43,263 bases of DNA from WHSP01 sp040905505 (GTDB lineage Bacteria; Gemmatimonadota; Gemmatimonadetes; Longimicrobiales; Longimicrobiaceae), in NCBI GenBank assembly GCA_040905505.1, contig JBBDRL010000048.1:1-43263 (forward strand), written 5' to 3'. A program made the translations under genes and the position numbers. The notes beneath the pieces were generated by a model that saw nothing but the letters and a program-made list of their open reading frames with translations, did no database searches and was not told the DNA's origin. Of this stretch, positions 31,097 through 38,437 are shown in pieces; position 1 is the stretch's first letter, and each line of letters begins with the position of its first letter.

Positions 31097-32409
31097 TCGC
31101 CGCATGGATGCTCTACTGCATGGTCGTATCGCTGCTCCTCGCGCTTTCAGGGCTCGCGCTCGAGGGCGCCGCGAAGCGATGGAGGCTGCCGACCCGCTGG
31201 ATGTGGGCGGGGGCGATGGCGGGTTCGGTGCTGCTACCGGCGGCCGTCTGGATGACGCGAGTGACGTCGTGGCGGGCGAGCGGGGAGGCGGCGGGCGGAA
31301 TCGAGATCGGGGCGCTGGTTCCGGTCGCCGGCCTGCCGCAGGCCGTCGCGGAGAGCACGTCATCCGCTCTAGCTGTGCTCGACCCGGTCCTGCTCGGCCT
31401 CTGGGCAGTCGGCTCGGGCGCCGTGCTCCTCGTGGCGATCGCGTCGTTCAGGACGCTGCGTCGTCAGGAGCGAACCTGGCCCCAGACGGCGCTGCGAGGG
31501 CGTCGGGTTCGTGTCTCGGAGGACACCGGACCAGCGGCCCTCGGGTTCTGGCGCAGCCGCATCGTGCTTCCTTCGTGGGTCCTCGCGGCGCCCGCCTCGA
31601 TACAGGAGCTCGTCCTGGCGCACGAGGCGGAGCATGTTCGCGCCCGCGATCCGCAGCTCGTGCTCTCGGCCTTCTTCGTCATCCTCCTCCTGCCGTGGAA
31701 TCTGCCGCTGTGGTGGAGCGTGCATCGGCTGCGTCTGGCCATCGAGGTCGACTGCGATGCCCGCGTTCTCCATGGCGGCGCCGATCCCGGCGCGTACGGC
31801 ACGCTGCTGCTGGAAGTCGGTCGCCATCGCGCTCGTCGGACGCTGCCCGTGATGGCACTCGCCGAACCTTCATTTCTCGAACGGAGGATCAGGATGATGA
31901 CAGTCACACGATCGGGCCGGTCATGGAAGTCGGCGCTGGTCTTGGCGGCGGCGTCTCTCGCACTGCTCGTTGCCGCATGCGAGATGGAGCAGCCGGACGC
32001 GCCCCGTGTACCAACAGACCCGGTCGTCGCAACATCAACGGCCCCTGATCTACCGGCCGACGCGCGGGAGCCGCAGTTCACGCCTTTCGAGAAGCCGCCC
32101 GCCCTGCAGAACCGAGCGGAGTTCGCGCAAGCGCTCAACCGGGCCTATCCACCGGCACTGAGGGAGGCGGGGGCCGGGGGCCGGTCGTTGATATGGACAT
32201 TCATCGACGAGCAAGGGGATGTCGCCAACACCACTCTGATGGAGAGTTCCGGACACACGGAGCTCGACGAGATCGCCCTGTCGGTCATGCGGGAAGCGCA
32301 CTTCTCGCCAGCCGAGATCAGAGGTAGCCCGGTCGGGGTCTGGGTGGCACTGCCGGTGACGTTCGCCGCCGACGCGGAAGCGCTGAACCGGCAACGCAAT
32401 CAGGACTGA
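31093..32409 (+). CDS. M56 (BlaR1-like) peptidase with C-terminal TonB-like domain
   Basis: A 438-residue membrane zinc peptidase that probably cleaves the BlaI-type repressor. Transmembrane segments lie at about 5-25, 38-55 and 96-117, with two more around 190-206. The zinc motif HEAEH is at 177-181, with E218 in EVDCD as likely third ligand. After a further hydrophobic segment ending VAAC near 300, the C-terminus (about 335-425) matches a TonB domain: AYPPALREAGAGG, WTFIDEQGDVANTTLMESSG and EIALSVMREAHFSPAE. It lacks the penicillin-binding sensor domain of BlaR1, so the signal may not be a beta-lactam. Confidence 0.9.
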   Translation: MIAAWMLYCMVVSLLLALSGLALEGAAKRWRLPTRWMWAGAMAGSVLLPAAVWMTRVTSWRASGEAAGGIEIGALVPVAGLPQAVAESTSSALAVLDPVLLGLWAVGSGAVLLVAIASFRTLRRQERTWPQTALRGRRVRVSEDTGPAALGFWRSRIVLPSWVLAAPASIQELVLAHEAEHVRARDPQLVLSAFFVILLLPWNLPLWWSVHRLRLAIEVDCDARVLHGGADPGAYGTLLLEVGRHRARRTLPVMALAEPSFLERRIRMMTVTRSGRSWKSALVLAAASLALLVAACEMEQPDAPRVPTDPVVATSTAPDLPADAREPQFTPFEKPPALQNRAEFAQALNRAYPPALREAGAGGRSLIWTFIDEQGDVANTTLMESSGHTELDEIALSVMREAHFSPAEIRGSPVGVWVALPVTFAADAEALNRQRNQD

Positions 32410-32443
32410 CGGCGGTGATCACACCGAGAATCCATAGCTACGA

Positions 32444-32689
32444 GTGACAGAACCCTACATCCCCATCTCCTGCTCGATCCACGACGAGCTGCTCGCCGCC
32501 GCGACCCTCCGCCGGATGGCCGAGATCGTGTACCGGTCTGACACCGGTGACAAGGTCACGGCGCGCGCGAAGATCGAAGACGTCTTCGCGCGCGCCGGTG
32601 CGGAGTTCCTGCGCCTGGGCGACGGCTCGCGCATCCGCCTGGATCGACTCCTGACGGTGGACGGAAAGCTCGTCACTCCCGCAGACTGA
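32444..32689 (+). CDS. Rof-like (Rho-binding antiterminator) protein
   Basis: An 81-residue protein similar to Rof/YaeO, which binds the transcription terminator Rho and inhibits it. Recognisable: YIPISCSIHDELLAAATLRR and DKVTARAKIEDVFARAGAEF, then LRLGDGSRIRLDRLLTVDG, where the family has an Sm-like beta barrel. The GTG at 32444 has little upstream signal. No rho gene is in the window. Confidence 0.72.
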   Translation: MTEPYIPISCSIHDELLAAATLRRMAEIVYRSDTGDKVTARAKIEDVFARAGAEFLRLGDGSRIRLDRLLTVDGKLVTPAD

Positions 32690-32843
32690 CCGCCCCCGAG
32701 GCTCACGACCGTTCCGCCGAAGCACTTCCCACCTTATTCTACTGCTTCATCGAGTTTCCCTTGGTCGCCGAACGGGCCGACGAGCACCCCGAGGCCTTCG
32801 CCTCTTCGTGCCGCCGCGCGCCTTTGCGGGAAGATTCCAACCC

Positions 32844-33698
32844 ATGAACCGCACCAACATGAACCTCCGAACCTGCGCGCTGCTTGTGACCCCGTTGGCG
32901 GTATCTGCCGCGTGTGCCGGAGACGGCGGCGGCGAGTCAGCGGCCGCTCAGGCGCTCGCGACCTCCGCCGCCAGCAACCCGTCACCCTCCGCCGCACCTG
33001 CCGACACGCTCGTCCTCGACTGCGTCGCCCAGGAACTCTACACGGGTCTGGCCGCCTACATCGTCGACTTCCAGGAGCTCGTCCTCACCCGTCCCGTCCG
33101 CGACTCGTACGAGACCGACGAGGAATACAGTCCGCGCGAGGACGCCTGGGTCGCCACCGTGCCGGGATCGGTCGACGTGCTGGTCGAAGTGCACGAGCCG
33201 GTGATCATCCGCAACGAGGTGCGTGATTTCGCCTACGACCCGGCGACGCAGACCCTCACGATCAGCGACTTCGGAGATTACGCCGTCCCCGGTGTGATCG
33301 TGGACCCGTCCGTCGAATATCCATACCCTGCTTTCCATTGCCAGGTGGGACCGTTCTTCGCCTGCGCCACGAGTCCGAGCATCGACGCCTGGCGCCGCGA
33401 CGTCGTCGGGCACCAGATCCCCCTCGGGACCGGCGAGGACGCATCGGTCGAAGTGGCCGCCGCGACCGCCGCCGAGGCCGGTCTCGGCGACGGACCCCTC
33501 GAGTTCGAGGCTGAGTTCGTTCTCGTCCGCTCGCCGGACGACAACCTCCTACTGCCCACCATAGCGCTCCGGTCGATCGAGTTCCTCTCCGGCGGCACCG
33601 CCGTTGCGCGGTGGGAAGGCGAAGCGGAATCCGCTGGGCGGACGACGCAGCAGCGGATGATGTCTTTCGAGCCGCAGGAATTCGGCGAATGCCAGTGA
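32844..33698 (+). CDS. Lipoprotein, function unknown
   Basis: A 284-residue lipoprotein with lipobox LAVSAAC. A Ser/Ala-rich linker leads to a largely beta domain: VLDCVAQELYTGLAAYIVDF, VIIRNEVRDFAYDPATQTLT and DFGDYAVPGVIVDPSV. The first of three cysteines starts the domain, and others (FHCQVGPFFACAT) may pair. I recognise no family. ATG at 32844 chosen; 32808 and 32859 are alternatives. Its last codon abuts the repeat region at 33699. Confidence 0.6.
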   Translation: MNRTNMNLRTCALLVTPLAVSAACAGDGGGESAAAQALATSAASNPSPSAAPADTLVLDCVAQELYTGLAAYIVDFQELVLTRPVRDSYETDEEYSPREDAWVATVPGSVDVLVEVHEPVIIRNEVRDFAYDPATQTLTISDFGDYAVPGVIVDPSVEYPYPAFHCQVGPFFACATSPSIDAWRRDVVGHQIPLGTGEDASVEVAAATAAEAGLGDGPLEFEAEFVLVRSPDDNLLLPTIALRSIEFLSGGTAVARWEGEAESAGRTTQQRMMSFEPQEFGECQ

Positions 33699-33908
33699 GG
33701 CGGCCTCGAGCGTAGTTTCGTCTTCCCCGCGCATGCGGGGATCCAGTTGGATGNNNNNNNNNNNNNNNNNNNNNNNNNNNNNNNNNNNNNNNNNNNNNNN
33801 NNNNNNNNNNNNNNNNNNNNNNNNNNNNNNNNNNNNNNNNNNNNNNNNNNNNNGGCGGCCTCGAGCGTAGTTTCGTCTTCCCCGCGCATGCGGGGATCCA
33901 GTTGGATG
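33699..33908. repeat. 55-bp direct duplication flanking a 100-N gap (assembly artefact)
   Basis: The 55 bases before the Ns (33699-33753) recur exactly at 33854-33908, just after them (Ns 33754-33853). As with the gap at 12863, this is a k=55 contig overlap, so the contigs should be merged. The break fell in a repeated palindrome, which explains it. Confidence 0.92.
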
Positions 33909-33965
33909 GCGGCCTCGAGCGTATGTTGGAGATGCTACTGGATCCCCGCATGTGCGGGGATGACG
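33874..33965. repeat. REP-like palindromic element, copy 2
   Basis: Left arm 33874-33902 and right arm 33937-33965 are 29-bp near-perfect inverted repeats (two mismatches), related to the copy at 24803. The centre GGCGGCCTCGAGCGTATG matches GGCGACCTCGAGCGCATG of copy 1 in 16 of 18 positions. The element sits in the intergenic region behind the lipoprotein gene. Confidence 0.82.
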
Positions 33966-34017
33966 ACATTGGAACGCGGGGATGACGGCATTGGAACGCG
34001 GGGATGACGACGTATGG
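33954..34017. repeat. 22-bp tandem repeats from the REP arm
   Basis: A 22-bp unit starting GCGGGGATGACG and ending CATTGGAAC occurs at 33954-33975 and 33976-33997 (one base differs), with a third, diverging copy from 33998. The unit begins inside the right arm of the palindrome, so it looks like local slippage of the element. Confidence 0.8.
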
Positions 34018-34101
34018 ACCTGCGACCCGCCTCCTGTCCTCCCCTGCTCATGCCGTGGCCGGAACCATCTTCAAACACACATTCCGCCGCTAAAACTGCT
34101 C

Positions 34102-34671
34102 ATGATCCCGAAACCCACCGCCGAGGAATACGCGCCCTTCTACGCCGGCTACATCGCAACGGTCGACCGGTCGGACGTCATCGAGGTGCTGGACGAACAG
34201 CCCTCGCGTCTGCGCGCACGCTGCGCGGCACTGGATGAGGAGAGCGCACGTTACCGCTACGGGCCCGACAAGTGGAGCATCAAAGAGGTCATCGGCCATC
34301 TGGCGGACTCCGAGCGCGTTTTCGCCTATCGCGCCCTCCGAATCGGCCGGGGAGATGCCACCCCGCTGCCCGGCTTCGACGAGAAACCGTACGTGGCCGC
34401 AGCCGGTTTCGATCGGCGGCCGCTCGCCTCACTCATCGGTGAATTCGCGGCCGTCCGTGCCTCCAGCCTGATCCTGCTGCGCAGCTTCGGAAGCGAGGTA
34501 TGGGAGCTCCGAGGCGTCGCCAGCGACGCCCCGGTCAGCGTGCGGGCGCTGGTGCACATCATGGCGGGGCACGTCGAGCACCACCTGTCGATCCTGCGGG
34601 AGCGATACGGCCTCGCCGCAGCGACGCCCCCGACTGCCGCCGCCCCTGGCCCGGAGCGTGCAAGCCGCTGA
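34102..34671 (+). CDS. DinB-family protein
   Basis: A 189-residue four-helix-bundle protein of the DinB/YfiT superfamily, often thiol-linked metal-dependent transferases. RYGPDKWSIKEVIGHLADSE supplies the first His, and ALVHIMAGHVEHHLSILRER supplies the paired His residues near the end; the metal site is thus complete. ATG at 34102 begins the family N-terminus, 84 bp after the tandem repeats. The substrate is unknown. Confidence 0.88.
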   Translation: MIPKPTAEEYAPFYAGYIATVDRSDVIEVLDEQPSRLRARCAALDEESARYRYGPDKWSIKEVIGHLADSERVFAYRALRIGRGDATPLPGFDEKPYVAAAGFDRRPLASLIGEFAAVRASSLILLRSFGSEVWELRGVASDAPVSVRALVHIMAGHVEHHLSILRERYGLAAATPPTAAAPGPERASR

Positions 34672-34747
34672 CGGTTCATGAATTGAAGCGTTGCGGTCCC
34701 GAAGATCGGGATGCCGGGCCGCACCATCAGCGGGAGAAAGGGCAGGA

Positions 34748-34870
34748 ATGGGCGTATTACTCAAGCCCCGCGAGGATCAGGTCGTCGTCATTACCGGAGC
34801 ATCGAGGGGGATCGGATTGGCGACCACGCGGCTCGCGGCGGAACGAGGCGGCGGGGGGCGGACGGCTTGA
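34748..34870 (+). pseudogene. Short-chain dehydrogenase N-terminal stub
   Basis: The ATG at 34748 opens a 40-codon frame: EDQVVVITGASRGIGLATTR then LAAERGGGG and a stop. The TGASRGIG cofactor loop of an SDR is intact, but the other 200 or so residues, including the Tyr-x-x-x-Lys, are missing. It is a remnant. Its stop overlaps the TTG start of the pyrophosphatase gene. Confidence 0.75.
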
Positions 34871-35511
34871 TCGAGCCGAGTGCCGGCGAAGCCCGGGCAG
34901 CCACGCCCGAAGGCGACTTCGCCCAGTGGAGACCGCACCCCTGGCACGGCCTCGCCATCGGCAACGATCCGCCGCTGCACGTCAACTCGTACATCGAGAT
35001 CACGCCCTTCGACCTCATCAAGTACGAGGTCGACAAGACGACCGGCTACCTGCGGGTCGATCGACCGCAACGCACCTCTTCGCAGCCGCCGGCGCTCTAC
35101 GGGTTCATCCCCCGCACCTACTGCGGTGAGGAGACCGCCGCGCTCTGCCCCGGCGCGGCCAGGGGAGACGGTGATCCACTCGACATCTGCGTGCTCAGTG
35201 AGCGTCCCATCAACCGCGCCGAGGTCATCGTCCCGGCTCGCGTCCTAGGCGGCATTCAGCTCCTCGACCGCGGCGAGGCCGACGACAAGATCATCGCGGT
35301 CCTCGAAGGCGATCTCATGTGGAACGACGTCTCCGATCTGACCGACCTGCCGACGATCCTGGTCGAGCGCCTCGAGCACTACTTCTCGACCTATAAGCTG
35401 GTGCCCGGGGCGGACCTGCAGATCAGGGTGCAGCAGATCTACGGCGTCGAGTACGCGTCGCGTGTCATCGAGGCCGCGATCCGGGATTACAGGGCGTTGG
35501 TAGGAGCGTAG
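34867..35511 (+). CDS. ppa: Inorganic pyrophosphatase (family I)
   Basis: Cytoplasmic enzyme hydrolysing pyrophosphate to phosphate. The 214-residue protein has HPWHGLAIGNDPPLHVNSYI, EITPFDLIKYEVDKTTGYLR, YGFIPRTYCGEE and GDGDPLDICVLSERPINRAE; the last carries the metal-binding Asp cluster (DGDPLD). Further, GEADDKIIAVLEGD continues the active site. I take TTG at 34867 because it overlaps the SDR stub's stop; the in-frame ATG at 34711 would add 52 residues of unrelated sequence in an overlapping frame. Confidence 0.93.
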   Translation: MIEPSAGEARAATPEGDFAQWRPHPWHGLAIGNDPPLHVNSYIEITPFDLIKYEVDKTTGYLRVDRPQRTSSQPPALYGFIPRTYCGEETAALCPGAARGDGDPLDICVLSERPINRAEVIVPARVLGGIQLLDRGEADDKIIAVLEGDLMWNDVSDLTDLPTILVERLEHYFSTYKLVPGADLQIRVQQIYGVEYASRVIEAAIRDYRALVGA

Positions 35512-35562
35512 GGGAGACGCGTCTGCCGCGGATTGGCCTCTGGCACTCCAAACGCGGATTTA

Positions 35563-35657
35563 CCACAGAGAGCGCAGAGGACACAGAGAACGACAAGCGA
35601 TTTGGCGGAGAAGGGCGTTACCGACCGTCTCTGTGTCCTCTGCGTCCTCTGCGGTGG
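35563..35657. repeat. Inverted repeat of the CCACAGAG...CTCTGTGG type
   Basis: CCACAGAGAGCGCAGAGGAC begins a left arm (35563-35589) that pairs with 35628-35657 (TCTCTGTGTCCTCTGCG followed by TCCTCTGCGGTGG). The arms extend further with mismatches (CGGATT at 35555-35560 and AATCCG at 35658-35663). I recall closely similar hairpins scattered in the intergenic regions of many unrelated bacterial genomes. Confidence 0.7.
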
Positions 35658-35691
35658 AATCCGTGAATCCGTAGCATCTCGAGACTGCTTC

Positions 35692-37692
35692 TCACTCGGC
35701 CACCGCCCCCGCGACCTCCGCCTGTGCCTCCCGCACCAGCTTCTGATCCGACCCGTCACTCTTCCGGCCGAAGACGCGCAGCACGGTGTAGAGAATCACC
35801 AACCCGATCGCGAGCGAAAGGAACGGGTTGAAACCGAACGCCGTCGGAATATCACCCACCAGCATCGCGACGATCCCGACCAGCAGCGCGTAGGGAAGTT
35901 GCGTCCGCACGTGGTCGATGTGGTCACACGAGCTCGCCATCGAGCTGAGCACGGTCGTATCGGAGATCGGCGAGCAGTGGTCACCGAAGATCGACCCCGC
36001 CATGATCGAGCTGATCCCGCCGAGCAGGATGGTGTAGTTCTCGCCGCCGTCGAAGCCGATCCCCGCGCCCATGGCCACGGCGAGTGGGATGACGACCGGG
36101 AAGAGGATCGCCATCGTCCCCCAGGAAGTGCCGGTGGCGAACGACGTTCCGGCGGCGACGAGGAAGACGAGCACGGGCAGCAGCTCGAGTGGCAGAGAGT
36201 CCCCGAGCAGCTCGGCGAGATAGGTGCCGGTGCCGAGTGCTACGGTCACGCCGCCGAGCCCCCAGGCGAGCACGAGGATGACGATCGCGAGGAGCATCGC
36301 CCGGAGCCCGCCGAGCCACGCCTCGATCGCCTGTCCGACTGAGAGGATGCGCTGCGCCGCCGCCATTCCGATGGCCACGACGCATCCGACGAACGACGCC
36401 CAGAGGAGCGCTCGGAAGGGGTCGCCGGCGCCCACCACGTCCCAGACCGCCCAGTCACCCGGCCCGAGGCCGCCAAGCCCGGTATAGACGATTCCGCCGA
36501 GCGCGGTCGCGATCACCGCAATGATCGGCACGACTGCGTTGTACCAGCGGTGCGGCGCCCCCTCCGGCGGTTCGGGCACCGTAGCCGACGGGTCCGCCAC
36601 CGGCACCGAGCCCGGCCGCAGCACGCCACCGCCACCCACCGAACGAAGCTCGGCCTGCAGCATCGGCCCGAAGTCGCGCTGCGTCAACGCGACCATCAGC
36701 ACGAAGCAGAGGGCGAGGATCGGGTAGAAGAGGTAGGGGATGGAGTGCAGGAAGACATTGAACGGGTTGGCCGCGCCGGCCATGAGGTTCGCCTGTACGG
36801 CGGCGTCCGTCGTCTGGGCGGCGGCGTTCTCCAGGCCCGTCCCGATCAGCGAGATCTCGAAGCCGACCCAGGTCGAGACCAGCGCGATCGCGGCCATGGG
36901 CGCAGCGGTCGAGTCGACCACGTACGCCAGCTTCTCGCGCGAGATCCTCAGCCGGTCCGTAACCGGGCGCATGGTATTGCCGACGATCAGCGTGTTGGCG
37001 TAATCGTCGAAGAAGATGATGAGCCCGGAGAACCACGTCATGAGCTGCCCGCGCCGCTGACTCGTCGAGAACGGCCGGAGCGCTTCGACGACCCCCTGCG
37101 CCCCGCCGCTGCGCGTCATCACTCCGACCATACCGCCCAGCAGGAGGCTGAACATGGCGATGGCGACACGGTCCGCGTCGCCCGCGAATGTGCCCAGCAC
37201 GAAGTCGTCGAGCGCTCTGAGGGTCGCGGTGATCGGGTTCAGCCCGGCGATGAACAGCGCGCCGAGCCAGATCCCCGCGAAGAGTGAGATCACCACCTCG
37301 CGGAAGATCAGCGCGAAGGTGATGGCGAGCAGGGGAGGTATGAGCGACAGCCAGCCCGGCAGCAGCCGCGGCGCGAAGCTGGACGACAGCCCCGGCCCGG
37401 AAATCGTCAGCGGGAGCTGCGCATCGGACTCGACCGCGATGCCCTCGATGAGATTCTCGCCACCCGCGAAGGTCCCGGAGGTGAGCTCCGCCCCGTCCGC
37501 CGCGGTAATGCCATACGGTGTGCCGGCCAGCTCATCGGGCACCGTAACCGTCACGTCGAACGGATTCCCGGTCAGCACCGTCGATGGCGCGTCGATCTCG
37601 ATCGGAAGGCCCTGCGCCTGTGCCGTGACCGCGGTAATGTTGCCGGCGACGGCCATCAGGATGGCCATGAGAAGCCCGTGGCGTGCTGTCAT
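35692..37692 (-). CDS. NhaC-type Na+/H+ antiporter with extracytoplasmic N-terminal domain
   Basis: A 666-residue inner-membrane antiporter of the NhaC family. A signal-peptide-like start (MTARHGLLMAILMAVAGNIT) and about 80 residues of beta sequence (LPIEIDAPSTVLTGNPFDVT) precede the membrane part. The transport domain contains FFDDYANTLIVGNTMRPVTD and SIFGDHCSPISDTTVLSSMA, the two NhaC signatures with the ion-binding Asp residues, plus at least ten hydrophobic stretches. I take ATG at 37692 because upstream residues in the frame do not look like a protein. It diverges from pyrR. Confidence 0.88.
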   Translation of the reverse strand: MTARHGLLMAILMAVAGNITAVTAQAQGLPIEIDAPSTVLTGNPFDVTVTVPDELAGTPYGITAADGAELTSGTFAGGENLIEGIAVESDAQLPLTISGPGLSSSFAPRLLPGWLSLIPPLLAITFALIFREVVISLFAGIWLGALFIAGLNPITATLRALDDFVLGTFAGDADRVAIAMFSLLLGGMVGVMTRSGGAQGVVEALRPFSTSQRRGQLMTWFSGLIIFFDDYANTLIVGNTMRPVTDRLRISREKLAYVVDSTAAPMAAIALVSTWVGFEISLIGTGLENAAAQTTDAAVQANLMAGAANPFNVFLHSIPYLFYPILALCFVLMVALTQRDFGPMLQAELRSVGGGGVLRPGSVPVADPSATVPEPPEGAPHRWYNAVVPIIAVIATALGGIVYTGLGGLGPGDWAVWDVVGAGDPFRALLWASFVGCVVAIGMAAAQRILSVGQAIEAWLGGLRAMLLAIVILVLAWGLGGVTVALGTGTYLAELLGDSLPLELLPVLVFLVAAGTSFATGTSWGTMAILFPVVIPLAVAMGAGIGFDGGENYTILLGGISSIMAGSIFGDHCSPISDTTVLSSMASSCDHIDHVRTQLPYALLVGIVAMLVGDIPTAFGFNPFLSLAIGLVILYTVLRVFGRKSDGSDQKLVREAQAEVAGAVAE

Positions 37693-37790
37693 GCGCGATG
37701 TGTGCGGAAGATGGGATGGGGAGTTTCGGTCCGCTGGATGAAGGCCGCTAACGTAGTGCCGAGGCGGGATTTTGTAAACGGCCCGCTTCG

Positions 37791-37819
37791 TTGACACTCC
37801 CCCGGACCGCCCGTATGTT
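37791..37819 (+). promoter_or_regulatory. Sigma-70-type promoter of the pyr operon
   Basis: TTGACA at 37791-37796 and TATGTT at 37814-37819 with 17-bp spacing form a good housekeeping promoter, 63 bp ahead of pyrR. Transcription would start about 37826, at the edge of a hairpin formed by GCGCCC (37824-37829) and GGGCGC (37856-37861), a possible 5' control element. Confidence 0.7.
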
Positions 37820-37882
37820 TTCCGCGCCCACCACACATCAGGCACCGCCCGCGCGGGGCGCTGCTAACATCAGACGGATCGA

Positions 37883-38437
37883 ATGGCAGACCCCCAGAGA
37901 CAGATCCTGCTCGACGAGCGGCGCGTGAAGCGTATCCTCGCGCGGATGGCGCGGGAGATCGTCGAGCAGGTCGGCAGCGTCGAGAACCTCGCGCTCATCG
38001 GCATCCACCGCCGCGGCGTCGACCTGGCCAACTGGCTCGCCCAGCAGATCGAGCGCGACGAGCGTGAGCCGGTGCCCACCGGGTCGCTGGACATCACCCT
38101 CTATCGCGACGACCTGATGGCGATCGGGCCGCGGCCGATCGTCGGCGAGACGCGTCTTCCCAAGGAGGGGATCGAGAGCCGCGTGGTCGTGATCGTCGAC
38201 GACGTGCTCTTCACCGGCCGGACCGTACGCGCCGCGCTCGACGAACTGACCGACTTCGGGCGGCCGCGCCGCATCCTCCTGAGCGTGCTCGTCGACCGCG
38301 GCGGACGCGAACTGCCGATCCATGCGGACATCGTGGGCAAGCGCTACACGGTCGAGGACGGCGACCGCATCGAGGTGATGGTCCCGGAGGTGGACGGCGA
38401 GCTGAGCGTCTCATTGCTGAAGGGGGCGCTGGGGTGA
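37883..38437 (+). CDS. pyrR: PyrR bifunctional pyrimidine regulator / uracil phosphoribosyltransferase
   Basis: A 184-residue phosphoribosyltransferase-fold protein that binds UMP/UTP and the pyr mRNA leader, and can convert uracil to UMP. Features are RQILLDERRVKRILARMARE, LALIGIHRRGVDLANWL and the PRPP loop VVVIVDDVLFTGRTVRAALD, plus VGKRYTVEDGDRIEVMVPE. It heads the operon; the pyrB GTG overlaps its stop. Control is probably by binding the leader RNA, although only a 57-nt leader is present. Confidence 0.95.
   Translation: MADPQRQILLDERRVKRILARMAREIVEQVGSVENLALIGIHRRGVDLANWLAQQIERDEREPVPTGSLDITLYRDDLMAIGPRPIVGETRLPKEGIESRVVVIVDDVLFTGRTVRAALDELTDFGRPRRILLSVLVDRGGRELPIHADIVGKRYTVEDGDRIEVMVPEVDGELSVSLLKGALG

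Noticed and set aside
33699..34017. CRISPR-like array in the repeat region
   Set aside because: The repeats are directly adjoining 22-bp units and inverted arms, with no unique spacers and no cas genes.
34711..34866. N-terminal extension of pyrophosphatase to the ATG at 34711
   Set aside because: The added 52 residues overlap the SDR stub in a different frame and are unlike any pyrophosphatase N-terminus.
35541..35555. TGGCACTCCAAACGC, a GG-N10-GC match to the sigma-54 -24/-12 pattern
   Set aside because: Only the -24 half is good, it points toward a hairpin repeat and no plus-strand gene follows, so it is probably a chance match.
35533..37741. Long plus-strand frames (269, 245 and 195 codons) opposite the NhaC gene
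   Set aside because: They are antisense to a well-supported membrane protein, rich in Arg, His, Asp and Ser, with no domain.
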